From an uncultured Prevotella sp. (GTDB lineage Bacteria; Bacteroidota; Bacteroidia; Bacteroidales; Bacteroidaceae): a stretch of 64,000 nucleotides of DNA. This document shows positions 17,496 to 27,636 of the stretch, piece by piece; within the stretch, counting starts at the first letter, position 1, and each line of letters starts with the position of its first letter. Made by a program: the position numbers and the translations under genes. The notes below the pieces were generated by a model. The model had not been told where the DNA came from, did no database searches, and was given only the letters and a program-made list of their open reading frames with translations. Where the stretch lies: assembly GCA_946183415.1 (NCBI GenBank), contig CAMHAM010000003.1, positions 62,001 through 126,000 on the forward strand, written 5' to 3'.

Positions 17496-17978
17496 TTAAT
17501 CGTTTGACATTTGTTTTAACTGTTCTCTGATCCTAAACAGACGGACACTGACGTTCTTGGCAGTGATGCCGACAATCTGTCCGATTTCCTCGTATGGGAG
17601 GTTCTCGAGCCAGAGTAGTACGATGGCACGGTCGAAAGGTTGGAGTTTGGATATACGCTTGTGGAGCATGTCCACCTGACGGGTATCCTCGTCGCGGTCT
17701 TCAAACAGGTTGATGTCCATCGTTAGCTTGACTTCAGATGAGCGTCGCTTCTTTTTCCTGTTGATAGAAATACAGGTGTTGAGGGCGACGCGATAAATCC
17801 ACGTCTTGATGTCACTGCGATGCTCGAAGCTGTCGAATCCCTTCCACAGATTCACTAGTACCTCTTGGAAAAGATCGTTCACCTCATCGGCATCTTGCGA
17901 GAACATGTAGCACACGGTATAGATGGTGCTCTTGTGCTCTGCTACGGTTTGCGCAAACTGTTGTTCTAATGTCGTCAT
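17496..17978 (-). CDS. RNA polymerase ECF sigma factor
   Basis: 160 aa from the ATG at 17978. Region 2 reads YMFSQDADEVNDLFQEVLVNLWKGF with KTWIYRVALNTCI, and region 4 reads LQPFDRAIVLLWLENLPYEEIGQIVG followed by ITAKNVSVRLFRIREQLK. It directs RNA polymerase to stress or envelope genes; targets are unknown. ATGs at 17984 and 18008 are alternative starts. It is followed 13 bp later by a membrane protein that may control it. It has its own promoter at 18018. Confidence 0.9.
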   Translation of the reverse strand: MTTLEQQFAQTVAEHKSTIYTVCYMFSQDADEVNDLFQEVLVNLWKGFDSFEHRSDIKTWIYRVALNTCISINRKKKRRSSEVKLTMDINLFEDRDEDTRQVDMLHKRISKLQPFDRAIVLLWLENLPYEEIGQIVGITAKNVSVRLFRIREQLKQMSND

Positions 17979-18017
17979 TGTCATTCTGTTTTTTGATCTT
18001 TTACCCATTAGACGCAG

Positions 18018-18025
18018 CAAAGTTA
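18018..18025 (-). promoter_or_regulatory. -7 box of the ECF sigma operon
   Basis: TAACTTTG on the minus strand, about 40 bp before the chosen start. The TTG at 18020 lies inside it and is not a start. Confidence 0.65.
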
Positions 18026-18116
18026 CGAAAAACTACACGAAAACTAAAAAAATTGTTCCTAAATTGGATTTGCTATTAGATTAATAATGTACGCGCGATG
18101 CTATTTCCTTTAGCTC

Positions 18117-18623
18117 TTATTTGACCTTCCAGACATTGAGCACGATGCCCTTGAACTCTTGGTTCCACTCTGGAGCGCAGATAAAGAGGGCATTGTTCAG
18201 CCAGCCGTATTTGCTGTCGGCAGGTGCCTCGAACTGTGGAGCTGCCTTGAAGTAGAAAGAGGGCTTGCCGTCGGCATCTTTTCCATTGGCAATGATGCCT
18301 CTGTTACGTACGTGGATATAGATACCATCATCGGTCTTGATGCTGTAGATGGCTTCCAACTCTGTACGTGAGCCGTTCGACAACTGATAATCGGCACCGC
18401 CATTGATAATGGTACCTTTCAGAAGTGGTCCCTCGAACGTGCCGCCTGTAATAGGGATGACGATACGCTTACCATGCTGGGTGTTGTCGATAGTGTAGGT
18501 TTCGCCAAGTGTCACTTTTAATTGTAGGGCGAACTCCAGTTCTGGTGCCTCTTTGGGTTGAAAACTCTGTGAATGGGCATTCAGGGCGATGGCTGCCAAA
18601 AGAATAGTGATAATCTTCTTCAT
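18117..18623 (-). CDS. Exported DUF3237 family protein
   Basis: 168 aa from the ATG at 18623 (MKKIITILLAAIALNAHSQ), which gives a clear signal peptide. The mature part resembles the DUF3237 beta-barrel family (LEFALQLKVTLGE near the start, ITGGTFEGPLLKGTIINGGADY, DGIYIHVRNRG, CAPEWNQEFKGIVLNVWKVK). Function unknown; likely periplasmic. A single-gene unit with its own -7 box, ending before the sigma factor promoter region. Confidence 0.8.
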   Translation of the reverse strand: MKKIITILLAAIALNAHSQSFQPKEAPELEFALQLKVTLGETYTIDNTQHGKRIVIPITGGTFEGPLLKGTIINGGADYQLSNGSRTELEAIYSIKTDDGIYIHVRNRGIIANGKDADGKPSFYFKAAPQFEAPADSKYGWLNNALFICAPEWNQEFKGIVLNVWKVK

Positions 18624-18655
18624 AATGATAGAAACGTTTTTTGGTGATTTTGGTG

Positions 18656-18694
18656 CAAAGGTATAACAAAAATCTGAATAATTTGCTAACTTTG
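18656..18694. promoter_or_regulatory. Divergent -7 boxes (DUF3237 minus, methyltransferase plus)
   Basis: Minus-strand TACCTTTG at 18656-18663 and plus-strand TAACTTTG at 18687-18694, 23 bp apart. The plus-strand box is 22 bp before the ATG at 18717. Confidence 0.65.
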
Positions 18695-18716
18695 CACACG
18701 GAATAGCGAAATTAAG

Positions 18717-19883
18717 ATGATAGAGGTTAATCAGGCAACTCTCGACTTTATCCGTCAGCATGCAGATGAAGATGTGCGTCAGCTGGCACTTCGGGGCCAT
18801 AAATGCCCTGATGTGGATTTGCAGTATGCCCTCGAACTGATTGCTGGCAGGCAGAAGGCTCGTACTAAATTACCCTCATGGGCTGCTATAGATGGAATCG
18901 TCTATCCGCCTCATCTCTCGATGGAGCAGTGTTCCAGTGAGGTGACAGCCAGATATAAGGCGAGTATCGCTGGAAAAGGGGCTCTTTTCGTCGATTTAAC
19001 GGCTGGTTTTGGCGTGGATATGGCTTTTATCTCTCAAGGCTTCCAGAAGGCCGTCCATGTGGAGCAGCAACCTCAACTCTGTGCGATTTCATCGGAGAAT
19101 TTCCGATTGTTGGGACTGAATCATATCGAGGTGGTCTGTGGTGATGGTGTGGCGTATTTGCATACGATGAGACATGCCGATCTGTTATTCATCGATCCTG
19201 CCAGAAGGGATGTGCATGGCGGACGTACCTATGATATCAGCGATTGTACTCCAAATGTGTTGGAAATACTCGATGAAATGTTGGTAAAAGCTGATCGTGT
19301 GATGATCAAACTCTCGCCGATGTTAGACTGGCGCAAAGCGGTAGCTGATCTTGGCAAGGTCAATGAGGTGCATATCATCTCTGTGGATAATGAATGCAAG
19401 GAACTGCTGCTGATCTTATCGAAGACGATGAAGCCCTTGCGGGTTTTCTGTGTGAATAATGATGAGTGTTTTGAGGCCCTAGAGGATCTCTTGCCTCAGC
19501 CACGTCCTCTTCCACAAGATATGCGATATCTCTACGAGCCGAATGCTTCGGTTATGAAGGCAGGCTGTTTTGCCTTGATAGAGCAACGCTTCGGAGTCGT
19601 ACAGTTGGAGCGGAACAGCCATCTGTTTGTCTCTGATAAGGAGATATCAAGATTCCCAGGCCGTCAGTTCCTGATAGAGAAGCGCACATCGATGAACAAG
19701 CGTGAACTGAAGGCAGCACTGGCAGATGTAGATCAGGCAAATATCACGGTCAGAAACTTCCCGATGTCAGTGGCAGAACTCCGCAAACGGTTAAAATTGA
19801 AAGAGGGTGGGGATGTCTATATTTTCGCCACGACAATCTCGGATGAAGGTCATCAGTTGTTAGTTTGCCGAAAAAAAACTTAA
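18717..19883 (+). CDS. SAM-dependent methyltransferase with THUMP-like C-terminal domain
   Basis: 388 aa. A helical N-terminus is followed by a class I methyltransferase fold: motif I VDLTAGFGVDMAFISQGF, motif II HVEQQP, the acidic GDG loop (VVCGDGVAYL) and FIDPARRD as motif IV. The C-terminal region (EISRFPGRQFLIEKRTSMNK to RLKLKEGGDVYIFATT) matches the THUMP-like domain common in Bacteroidetes. The fold suggests RNA methylation, but the substrate is not known. Transcribed from its own promoter. Confidence 0.82.
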   Translation: MIEVNQATLDFIRQHADEDVRQLALRGHKCPDVDLQYALELIAGRQKARTKLPSWAAIDGIVYPPHLSMEQCSSEVTARYKASIAGKGALFVDLTAGFGVDMAFISQGFQKAVHVEQQPQLCAISSENFRLLGLNHIEVVCGDGVAYLHTMRHADLLFIDPARRDVHGGRTYDISDCTPNVLEILDEMLVKADRVMIKLSPMLDWRKAVADLGKVNEVHIISVDNECKELLLILSKTMKPLRVFCVNNDECFEALEDLLPQPRPLPQDMRYLYEPNASVMKAGCFALIEQRFGVVQLERNSHLFVSDKEISRFPGRQFLIEKRTSMNKRELKAALADVDQANITVRNFPMSVAELRKRLKLKEGGDVYIFATTISDEGHQLLVCRKKT

Positions 19884-19887
19884 TTAT

Positions 19888-19919
19888 TTTGTTATTTGGC
19901 TCTTTTTTCTGTATCTTTG
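19888..19919 (+). promoter_or_regulatory. Promoter of the GNAT-parE-protease unit
   Basis: TTTG (19888-19891), 20-bp spacer, TATCTTTG (19912-19919), 30 bp before the ATG at 19950. Confidence 0.75.
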
Positions 19920-19949
19920 CAACGAATTATGTCTTAATGGCAACAGAAT

Positions 19950-21104
19950 ATGTCATCAGTAGAAATAAGAAAAGTTACGGACAAGAGGAGTCTGAGAGCC
20001 TTTATAGACTTCCATTATGAGTTGTATCAAGGTAGTCCCTATGATGCGCCAACCTTGTATAGCGACGAGCTTCACACCTTCAGTAAGGACAAGAATGCAG
20101 CCTTCGAGTTTTGCGAGGCAGAGTATTTCCTGGCTTACAAAGATGGTAAGCTGGTAGGTCGCATAGCAGGCATCATTAACCATAGGGCGAATGAGAAGTG
20201 GAATCGTGAGTCTGTCCGTTTCGGATGGATCGACTTTGTTGACGATATCGAGGTGTCTAAAGCTCTACTGGATGCTGTCGCCGATTGGGGGCGCCAGAAA
20301 GGCATGAAGGAGATTGTAGGTCCCTTAGGCTTTACTGATATGGATCCTGAGGGTATGCTTATTTTCGGCTTCGATCAGTTGGGCACGATGTCCACCATCT
20401 ATAATTATTCCTATTATCCACAGCACATGGAGCAGATGGGAGGCTGGGAGAAGGATAATGATTATGTGGAGTTTAAGCTGAAAGTGCCAAAGGGCGGCGT
20501 TCCTGAGAAATATAAGCGGGTGGCTGATCTGACGATGCATCGCTACAACCTGCATATCCCTCATCTGAAGCGCAGTCAGGTCTTTGGTCCTGAGCAGTAT
20601 GGGCAGAAGGTGCTTGATGTGGTTAATAAGACTTTTGCCGATCTGTACGGCTTCTCGCAGATGACTCCACGCCAGAGAGAGGAGTATGTCAAGATGTATT
20701 TTAAGTTCTTTGATATGGAGATGCTTTGTGTGATAGAAGATTGGAACCTGCCTAACCACGATGTGATAGGTGTAGGTATCTCTATCCCCTCATTGAGTAG
20801 GGCTTTACAGAAATGCCGCAAAGGCAGGCTCTTCCCCTTCGGCTGGTGGCATATCCTCCGTGCCTTGAAGTTCCATAAGACTGATACCGTCGATCTGTTG
20901 CTTGTCGGCATTCTGCCCGAGTATCGGGCCAAAGGCGCTAATGCTTTGTTGTTCAACCGCCTGATTCCTGTTTATCAGAAGTATGGCTTCAAGTGGGGAG
21001 AGACGAATGTTGAGATGGAGACCAACGAGAAAGTCCAGGGGCAATGGGCCTATCTCGAGAACGAATTACATAAGCGCAGAAGATGCTTTAAAAAGTCACT
21101 ATAA
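19950..21104 (+). CDS. GNAT-like N-acetyltransferase-fold protein
   Basis: 384 aa. The protein begins with [32 protein letters not shown] and has two acetyltransferase-like halves; [23 protein letters not shown] resembles the acetyl-CoA pyrophosphate loop (R-x-K-G-A). This family is widespread and uncharacterised in Bacteroidetes. It is followed after 5 bp by parE. Function beyond the fold is not known. Confidence 0.75.
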   Translation: MSSVEIRKVTDKRSLRAFIDFHYELYQGSPYDAPTLYSDELHTFSKDKNAAFEFCEAEYFLAYKDGKLVGRIAGIINHRANEKWNRESVRFGWIDFVDDIEVSKALLDAVADWGRQKGMKEIVGPLGFTDMDPEGMLIFGFDQLGTMSTIYNYSYYPQHMEQMGGWEKDNDYVEFKLKVPKGGVPEKYKRVADLTMHRYNLHIPHLKRSQVFGPEQYGQKVLDVVNKTFADLYGFSQMTPRQREEYVKMYFKFFDMEMLCVIEDWNLPNHDVIGVGISIPSLSRALQKCRKGRLFPFGWWHILRALKFHKTDTVDLLLVGILPEYRAKGANALLFNRLIPVYQKYGFKWGETNVEMETNEKVQGQWAYLENELHKRRRCFKKSL

Positions 21105-21109
21105 ATCAA

Positions 21110-23059
21110 ATGGAAGACAATCAAATAACTGAACCGCAGAACGAACAAGTAAGATATGATGACGAAAACATTCGCCATCTGAGTGATATGGAACATGTAC
21201 GTACCCGTCCTGGTATGTACATTGGGCGTCTGGGCGACGGTTCCCTGCCTGAAGATGGAATCTATGTGCTGCTCAAGGAAGTCATCGACAACTCTATCGA
21301 CGAGTTTAAGATGCATGCAGGCGATCGTATTGAGGTGAATATCGATGAGAATCTGCGTGTCTCTGTTCGCGACTATGGACGAGGCATTCCTCAGGGAAAG
21401 CTGATCGAGGCCGTATCTGTGCTGAATACTGGAGGAAAGTATGACTCGAAAGCATTCAAGAAGTCTGTTGGTCTGAATGGAGTCGGTGTGAAAGCCGTCA
21501 ACGCGCTGAGCTCGCATTTCGAGGTCAGAAGCTATCGCGACGGCAAGATGCGCAAGGCTACCTTTGAGAAAGGTGTGATGACGAGCGATGTGACTGAGAA
21601 CTCTCAGGATGAGAACGGCACTTTCATCTTTTTCGAACCCGATGATACGCTCTTCCTCAACTATAAGTTCCAGGATGATATCGTGGAGAATATGCTCCGC
21701 AACTATACTTATCTGAATACGGGTCTCGCCATCATGTACAACGACAGGCGTATTCTCTCACGTCATGGACTCGAAGACCTGTTGAACGACCGCATGACCA
21801 ACGATGGCCTCTATCCAATCATCCACCTCAAGGGTGAGGATATTGAGATTGCCTTTACCCACTCTAATCAGTATGGTGAGGAGTATTATTCCTTTGTCAA
21901 CGGACAGCATACCACGCAGGGCGGCACTCATCAGAGTGCTTTCAAGGAGCATATTGCCCGAACAATCCGCGATTTCTTCGGAAAATACGAGTATGGTGAT
22001 ATCCGTACAGGTATTGTCGCTGCCATCGCGATCAATGTGGAGGAACCTATGTTCGAGAGCCAGACGAAGATCAAGCTGGGTTCGCTGACGATGTCTCCCG
22101 ATGGTGTAAGTATCAACAAGTATATTGGTGATTTCATCAAACAGGAGGTCGACAACTATCTGCATATTCATGCTGATGTGGCTGAAGTGCTTGAGAACAA
22201 GATCAAGGAGAGCGAGCGTGAGCGTAAGGCGATGGCTGGTGTTACCAAGCTGGCCCGTGAGCGTGCCAAGAAGGCTAACCTCCATAACCGCAAGCTCCGT
22301 GACTGCCGCATCCATTTCAGCGATGCTAAGAACGACCGGAAGGAGGATACCTGCATCTTTATCACAGAGGGCGACTCTGCCAGCGGAAGCATCACCAAGA
22401 GCCGTGATGTGAACACTCAGGCTGTGTTCTCCTTGCGAGGCAAGCCTCTGAACTCCTTTGGCCTTACCAAGAAGGTGGTCTATGAGAACGAGGAGTTTAA
22501 TCTTCTGCAGGCAGCACTTGATATAGAGGAAGGTATTGATACCCTTAGATATAATAAGGTGATTGTGGCTACCGATGCCGATGTGGATGGCATGCATATC
22601 CGTCTGCTCATCATCACCTTCTTCCTGCAGTTCTTCCCAGAACTGATCAAGAAAGGTCATGTCTATGTGCTTCAGACCCCATTGTTCCGTGTGCGTAACC
22701 GTCGTACGAAGATCAAGAACAAGAAGGTGATTGCCGAGGCTGATGCCAAGAGCGATAAAAAGGGCGATTTCATCACACGTTACTGTTATAGCGACGAAGA
22801 GCGACAGACTGCCATCAACGAACTGGGACCTGATCCAGAAATAACACGTTTCAAAGGTCTTGGTGAGATTTCACCCGATGAATTCGCTGGTTTTATCGGT
22901 CCTGACATCCGTCTGGAACAGGTGACGCTCCATAAGACCGACCAGGTGCAGAAACTCTTAGAATATTATATGGGCAAAAACACGATGGAACGCCAGAATT
23001 TTATCATTGATAATCTGGTAGTCGAGGAAGACCGCCCTGAAGAAGACATTTATGAATAG
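21110..23059 (+). CDS. parE: DNA topoisomerase IV subunit B
   Basis: 649 aa, the usual ParE length. The GHKL ATPase domain shows [17 protein letters not shown] and [15 protein letters not shown]. The TOPRIM domain has TEGDSASGS, the linker RGKPLNSFG and [12 protein letters not shown]. It ends with [16 protein letters not shown]. Together with ParC it decatenates daughter chromosomes using ATP. parC is not in the window. The preceding GNAT-like gene is 5 bp away, and the following protease gene overlaps its last 8 bp. Confidence 0.93.
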   Translation: MEDNQITEPQNEQVRYDDENIRHLSDMEHVRTRPGMYIGRLGDGSLPEDGIYVLLKEVIDNSIDEFKMHAGDRIEVNIDENLRVSVRDYGRGIPQGKLIEAVSVLNTGGKYDSKAFKKSVGLNGVGVKAVNALSSHFEVRSYRDGKMRKATFEKGVMTSDVTENSQDENGTFIFFEPDDTLFLNYKFQDDIVENMLRNYTYLNTGLAIMYNDRRILSRHGLEDLLNDRMTNDGLYPIIHLKGEDIEIAFTHSNQYGEEYYSFVNGQHTTQGGTHQSAFKEHIARTIRDFFGKYEYGDIRTGIVAAIAINVEEPMFESQTKIKLGSLTMSPDGVSINKYIGDFIKQEVDNYLHIHADVAEVLENKIKESERERKAMAGVTKLARERAKKANLHNRKLRDCRIHFSDAKNDRKEDTCIFITEGDSASGSITKSRDVNTQAVFSLRGKPLNSFGLTKKVVYENEEFNLLQAALDIEEGIDTLRYNKVIVATDADVDGMHIRLLIITFFLQFFPELIKKGHVYVLQTPLFRVRNRRTKIKNKKVIAEADAKSDKKGDFITRYCYSDEERQTAINELGPDPEITRFKGLGEISPDEFAGFIGPDIRLEQVTLHKTDQVQKLLEYYMGKNTMERQNFIIDNLVVEEDRPEEDIYE

Positions 23060-24635
23060 GAATAAGGTTGTTTTGACAGCGTTGTTGTCGCTGTTCACCA
23101 TTACTGCTTGGGCGCAGTTCAGAATTGCCCATAACGACGATACGCCTCTGCGTAAGCTCCAGTATGCTGAGATAGCCATCTCTAACCTCTATGTCGACAG
23201 TGTCGATGAGAGTAAATTGGTGGAGGATGCCATTCGAGGCATGCTGAACAAGCTCGATCCTCACTCCAGCTACTCCACTCCGAAAGAGGTCAAGGAATTG
23301 AATGAGCCGCTGAATGGCAATTTTGAGGGCATTGGTGTGCAGTTCAACATGATAGAAGACACGCTACTCGTCATCCAGCCTGTGACTAACGGCCCTTCTG
23401 AGAAGGTTGGTATCATTGCAGGCGATCGTATCGTCTCTGTCAATGATACGGCGATAGCAGGTGTGAAGATGTCGAAAGAGGAGATTATGAAGCGCTTGCG
23501 TGGTCCCAAGGGCACCAAGGTGAATCTTGGCATTGTACGTCATGGTATTCAGGATCGCCTGGTGTTCACCGTGGTTCGCGATAAGATTCCTGTTAAGTCG
23601 GTGGATGCCAGCTATATGATTCGCCCGGGAATTGGATATATCCGTATCGGCAACTTCGGTGCTACGACTTACCATGAGTTCGTGGAGCGCCTCAATATGT
23701 TGAGGGAGGCAGGTATGGAGCATCTCATTCTCGATTTGCAGGAGAATGGTGGCGGCTATCTGAAGGCTGCCGTCGATATTGCCAACGAATTTCTGCAGAA
23801 AGGCGACTTGATTGTTTATACTGAGGGACGAAAGACGCCTCGAACGGAGTACACGGCCAATGGCAGCGGCAAATTCCAGAAAGGTAAGGTTGTTGTGCTC
23901 GTTGATGGCTATACGGCCTCTGCTGCAGAGATTGTCACGGGTGCCATTCAGGATCAGGACAGAGGAGTGGTCGTAGGACGTCGCACGTTTGGCAAGGGAC
24001 TTGTACAGCGGCCAATCGATATGCCTGACGGATCAATGATCCGTCTCACGATTGCACATTATTATACTCCCTCAGGCCGCTGCATACAGAAACCTTATAA
24101 GAAAGGTGACAACAAGGACTATGCGATGGATATGGTGAATCGCCTGAAGAGTGGCGAGCTGACCAATGCTGACAGCATACACTTTGCTGACTCCTTGAAG
24201 TATGAGACGCTTCGTCAGCATCGTACCGTCTATGGCGGTGGTGGAATCATGCCTGATGAGTTCGTGCCGCTCGACACCACGCTTTACACCAAGTTCCATC
24301 GCGAGCTGGCAGCCAAGAGTATCGTTATCCAGCAGAATCTCCGTTATGTCGATAACAATCGTAAAAATCTGACAGCCCGTTGGACAGACTTTGCCGACTT
24401 CAAGCAGCACTTCGAAGTGCCTCAGTCTTTGGTGGATGCCATCATTGCCGAAGGCGAGAAACAGCACATTAAACCTAAGGATGAGGCTGAGCTCCAGAAG
24501 ACCATTCCATACCTCTCTTTGCAGTTAAAAGCCTTGATAGCGCGTGATATCTGGGATATGAGCGAATACTTCTCCGTCTTCAACGAGCGTAGCGAGATTG
24601 TGAAGAAAGCACTCGAAGTCATTCAGCGACCTTGA
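23052..24635 (+). CDS. S41 family C-terminal processing peptidase
   Basis: 527 aa with a signal peptide ([22 protein letters not shown]). A helical N-terminus contains [11 protein letters not shown], followed by a PDZ domain (about 80-170) and the protease core. The catalytic Ser is in [13 protein letters not shown] and the Lys in [10 protein letters not shown]. It cleaves periplasmic substrates near their C-termini. The ATG overlaps the parE stop region, indicating translational coupling. It is convergent with the DUF4421-like gene (26-bp gap). Confidence 0.92.
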   Translation: MNRNKVVLTALLSLFTITAWAQFRIAHNDDTPLRKLQYAEIAISNLYVDSVDESKLVEDAIRGMLNKLDPHSSYSTPKEVKELNEPLNGNFEGIGVQFNMIEDTLLVIQPVTNGPSEKVGIIAGDRIVSVNDTAIAGVKMSKEEIMKRLRGPKGTKVNLGIVRHGIQDRLVFTVVRDKIPVKSVDASYMIRPGIGYIRIGNFGATTYHEFVERLNMLREAGMEHLILDLQENGGGYLKAAVDIANEFLQKGDLIVYTEGRKTPRTEYTANGSGKFQKGKVVVLVDGYTASAAEIVTGAIQDQDRGVVVGRRTFGKGLVQRPIDMPDGSMIRLTIAHYYTPSGRCIQKPYKKGDNKDYAMDMVNRLKSGELTNADSIHFADSLKYETLRQHRTVYGGGGIMPDEFVPLDTTLYTKFHRELAAKSIVIQQNLRYVDNNRKNLTARWTDFADFKQHFEVPQSLVDAIIAEGEKQHIKPKDEAELQKTIPYLSLQLKALIARDIWDMSEYFSVFNERSEIVKKALEVIQRP

Positions 24636-24661
24636 GCAAATATAAAAATGATGGATCATCT

Positions 24662-25882
24662 TCAGAATCGCATTCCGAAGTTAACTTGCGCATCAGCCTC
24701 CCTGTTGTTTATCTCTGTGTCAGCATTGTTTCTGTATAGATACTGACGATAGTTAAGCAGGAAATTGAGCAGATAACGGTCGAAGCTGTAGCTGACAGCA
24801 AAACGCCCAAAAAAGTTGAATACAAAGCGGCTCTTGCCATTATCCACCGCGTCGTAATAGTGGGCATCATAATCGCTCCAGCGCAGGCGCTCTTCCTCTA
24901 TTTGCTGAGCTCTGATAGCAGGGTCTGAGGATGTTCCAGCGTATTCGTATGAAGGGCTGTAGTCCTCGTACTTGTGTACCAGACTGTTCCAGATGGAAAT
25001 CATAGGAATCACAGACAAGTGTATACACATTTTTCCGCCATTGATAGACCAGTTATATCCGTATCCTGGTCCGAAAGAGAGTTTCCAGTTGCGGAATATG
25101 TCTCGCTCGTGGTTGAACAGGTCATTGGCTCCGAACCGACTCTGGTAATAGTTACCCATCACAAACAGGCTACCAGCACTGCGTTTCTGGATCATGTCTC
25201 CGTAAGCACCTGCCGCAAGACTGAACCTCTTATTGTTGAATACATAATATCCTTCCACATAGAAAATCTTAAGATCCATTTTGCCAGCAGGAATAGTGGT
25301 TTCCTCTGTTACAGCTGGGGCATTCGTCTGGCTCTTCTCATTTTTTATCCATTGAAGCATTCCTTGGTTGTATGCGTCATCCAGAACGCCATCCATATTC
25401 TTGAGCGACTTGTAGCGAATACGTGCGCCCCATACAGAGCCGTTCTTTGCAAGTCCGAAAGACATACTGTAGCGGTTACGGATAGGAATCGGAATTTCCA
25501 GACTTAAACCGCGCCAGTCTATACCCAACTCAATCTCTGTCTGGTAAGTGTGCATATCGGTCGCCATGTATTTCTTCTCAGCTATATTTGGTGGCATATA
25601 CCGCGTGTCCAAAGGTATATACGCATTATCGATAGATACAGGAAAAGTCATATCATGTTGTTGGAAGTAACCGTAATATCCAAGATATACCATGCGACTC
25701 AACTTTGGTTTGCGAATGTAATTAGTATCAACACCTTCCTCCTGCCAACGGTCAAGCGTCTCATCTGCGGATTTCAGGAACTTTCCTAATCCATGATCCC
25801 AAAAACTTCTTTTCTCCTGTGCAGAAGCGCACAGGAAGTTTGAAAACGCTAATATCAAAAATATAACAAGACGGATCATCAT
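24662..25882 (-). CDS. Exported DUF4421-like protein
   Basis: 406 aa with a signal peptide ending at ASA. The mature protein is rich in Tyr, Trp and alternating hydrophobic residues (MVYLGYYGYFQQHDM, FSLAAGAYGDM, FGPGYGYNWSINGG, FAVSYSFDRYLLNFLLNYRQY), as in an outer-membrane barrel. The start (DTNYIRKPKLSRMVYL) resembles the Bacteroidetes DUF4421 family. Function unknown. Single-gene unit with its own -7 box. Confidence 0.65.
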   Translation of the reverse strand: MMIRLVIFLILAFSNFLCASAQEKRSFWDHGLGKFLKSADETLDRWQEEGVDTNYIRKPKLSRMVYLGYYGYFQQHDMTFPVSIDNAYIPLDTRYMPPNIAEKKYMATDMHTYQTEIELGIDWRGLSLEIPIPIRNRYSMSFGLAKNGSVWGARIRYKSLKNMDGVLDDAYNQGMLQWIKNEKSQTNAPAVTEETTIPAGKMDLKIFYVEGYYVFNNKRFSLAAGAYGDMIQKRSAGSLFVMGNYYQSRFGANDLFNHERDIFRNWKLSFGPGYGYNWSINGGKMCIHLSVIPMISIWNSLVHKYEDYSPSYEYAGTSSDPAIRAQQIEEERLRWSDYDAHYYDAVDNGKSRFVFNFFGRFAVSYSFDRYLLNFLLNYRQYLYRNNADTEINNREADAQVNFGMRF

Positions 25883-25901
25883 ATCATTTTCCTTTCAGCC
25901 A

Positions 25902-25909
25902 CAAAAGTA
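25902..25909 (-). promoter_or_regulatory. -7 box of the DUF4421-like gene
   Basis: TACTTTTG on the minus strand, 19 bp before the ATG at 25882. Confidence 0.6.
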
Positions 25910-25951
25910 GTTTTTTTTATCGAAACCACCAAACTTTAAGGCATAAAATTC

Positions 25952-27634
25952 CTATTTCGCCATCTGTCTGACTGGGAAGGTGAAGTAGGTATCAGGGAAG
26001 GGCTCGTCTTTCAGCGTGAAGTGCCACCACTCAGAGTCGAGAGCCTTGAAGCCGTGACGGAGCATCGCTTGGCGCAGAATCATGCGGTTGGCAAACTGCT
26101 CTGGCGTGATGCTGCGACCCGTAGGCGACTTGTGGTTGTCGCCTGTATATTCGCCCGTTTCTGGATTCCCACAGAAATCTGGATGACTCTCAGGACCGAA
26201 CCAGTCGAAAGTGCCTCCCATGTCGAGCTCTTTCTCCGTATCCATATCGAAAAGCGTCAGGTCGACAGTAGAGCCTCGTGTATGTCCGCTCTTCTCCATA
26301 ATATAGTCCTGGTCGAAGAGCACAGACTTGTCGAGATCGGGATAGAAGTAGGTCTTCATCTTCGTGTTAGGGATGTCCTTCGACCAGCGGACAAAGTGGT
26401 CGACGCCCTTCTGAGGACGATAGGCGTCATAAATCTTCAGGCGATAACCCTGAGCCATCACATCGTCGCTCACAGCACGAAGGGCTTCAGCAGCCTTCTT
26501 CGTGAGGAGAGCCGTAGGTTCCTCATAGCCGTCGATACGTGTGCCCACGAAATTATAGGTGCCAAAATAACGGATTTCCAGGATGGCATCAGGCACTGCG
26601 TCCGTAAGGGTCACGAATTCAGAGGTTTCTATGGCAGCCTCCTTGAAGGCATCCATGATGGCCGTAGGCCGGTGGTTGCGGAAGGCTCCCAAGCGATAGT
26701 GGCCCTCAGCCTCTGGTGCCCAGTAGAACACACCCTCGCAATGTCCGTTTGTCTGCGTACGGGCAGCCTCGATAAAACGCTTCATCCACGCCTTCCCGTC
26801 GTCAGGACGATCGGCATCGTAGCCTGTCTCGACAATCATAAGGGGAGTCTGATAGGTTGCGTAAAGGGCATTGATGTTGTCGATGGCCTTCACGAGCGTC
26901 TCGTCTTCATCTTTCGTCAGTCCTGCATCGATATCCCAATAAGGATAGACACTCAGGCCGATCATGTCCCACTTCGCCCCATATTTCTTCAATCCATCGA
27001 AGATGAAGTGATAACGGGCAGGATCGCATCCGCCGTCAAGATGAACGATACAGGCGGCGTCGGGATATACCGCCTTCACGGCATCATAGCCAGCCTGTGT
27101 CAGTCCGGCATACTGCTGCATATTCTCCTCAGCACGCCCCATGGGCCAGAGGAATCCGTGAGTCGTCTCATTGCCCACCTGCACCCACTTCACGTTGATC
27201 TGGTGGTCCTTCAAGAGTTGGAGGGTCTCACTCGTATGCTTTGCCAACGCCTGACACATCTGTTCGTAGCCCATCTGCTCCCAGGCCTTTGGTATGTTCT
27301 GCTTGCCAGGATCAGCCCACCAGTCGCTGTAATGGAAATCGATCATGATGGCCATTCCCTGTTCTTTAGCCCGAAGTGCCAGCTTCAGCACGTCCTCCTT
27401 GCTGCTGAAACCGCCCTTGGGATTCACCCAGACACGGAATCGGGCAGCATTCAGACCATATTCACGCATCAGAACAGTGTTCTCACGCGGTTCGTCCTGT
27501 GCGTTGTAGAGTTGCACACCATGGGCTTCAAGGCCAGAAGTGCCGCTGATATCAGCTCCCAGCCAGAACGTACCATTGGCCGACATCGGCCATGCTGTTA
27601 CCAATATGGTAATCGCTAACAAAAATTTCTTCAT
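25952..27634 (-). CDS. Exported GH53 endo-beta-1,4-galactanase fused to VanX-type D-Ala-D-Ala dipeptidase
   Basis: 560 aa with signal peptide 1-19. Residues about 23-335 are a complete GH53 TIM barrel (WLGADISGTSGLEAHG, RFRVWVNP, DFHYSDWWADPGKQ), with acid/base E156 in VGNE and nucleophile E269 in IVETGYD. Residues about 340-556 are a complete M15D (VanX/DdpX) peptidase: R406 in YDAYRP, zinc ligands H451 and D458 in SGHTRGSTVD, E535 and H538 in SEWWHF. One half cuts galactan of pectin, the other cleaves D-Ala-D-Ala. It starts 2 bp after the NCS2 permease stop and is the last gene of the operon from 30860. Confidence 0.92.
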   Translation of the reverse strand: MKKFLLAITILVTAWPMSANGTFWLGADISGTSGLEAHGVQLYNAQDEPRENTVLMREYGLNAARFRVWVNPKGGFSSKEDVLKLALRAKEQGMAIMIDFHYSDWWADPGKQNIPKAWEQMGYEQMCQALAKHTSETLQLLKDHQINVKWVQVGNETTHGFLWPMGRAEENMQQYAGLTQAGYDAVKAVYPDAACIVHLDGGCDPARYHFIFDGLKKYGAKWDMIGLSVYPYWDIDAGLTKDEDETLVKAIDNINALYATYQTPLMIVETGYDADRPDDGKAWMKRFIEAARTQTNGHCEGVFYWAPEAEGHYRLGAFRNHRPTAIMDAFKEAAIETSEFVTLTDAVPDAILEIRYFGTYNFVGTRIDGYEEPTALLTKKAAEALRAVSDDVMAQGYRLKIYDAYRPQKGVDHFVRWSKDIPNTKMKTYFYPDLDKSVLFDQDYIMEKSGHTRGSTVDLTLFDMDTEKELDMGGTFDWFGPESHPDFCGNPETGEYTGDNHKSPTGRSITPEQFANRMILRQAMLRHGFKALDSEWWHFTLKDEPFPDTYFTFPVRQMAK

Positions 27635-27636
27635 AT

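Noticed and set aside
26021..27619. Long open frame (532 codons) antisense to the GH53-VanX gene
   Set aside because: No domain or motif is recognisable, while the opposite strand encodes two complete enzymes; it is a by-product of biased third positions.
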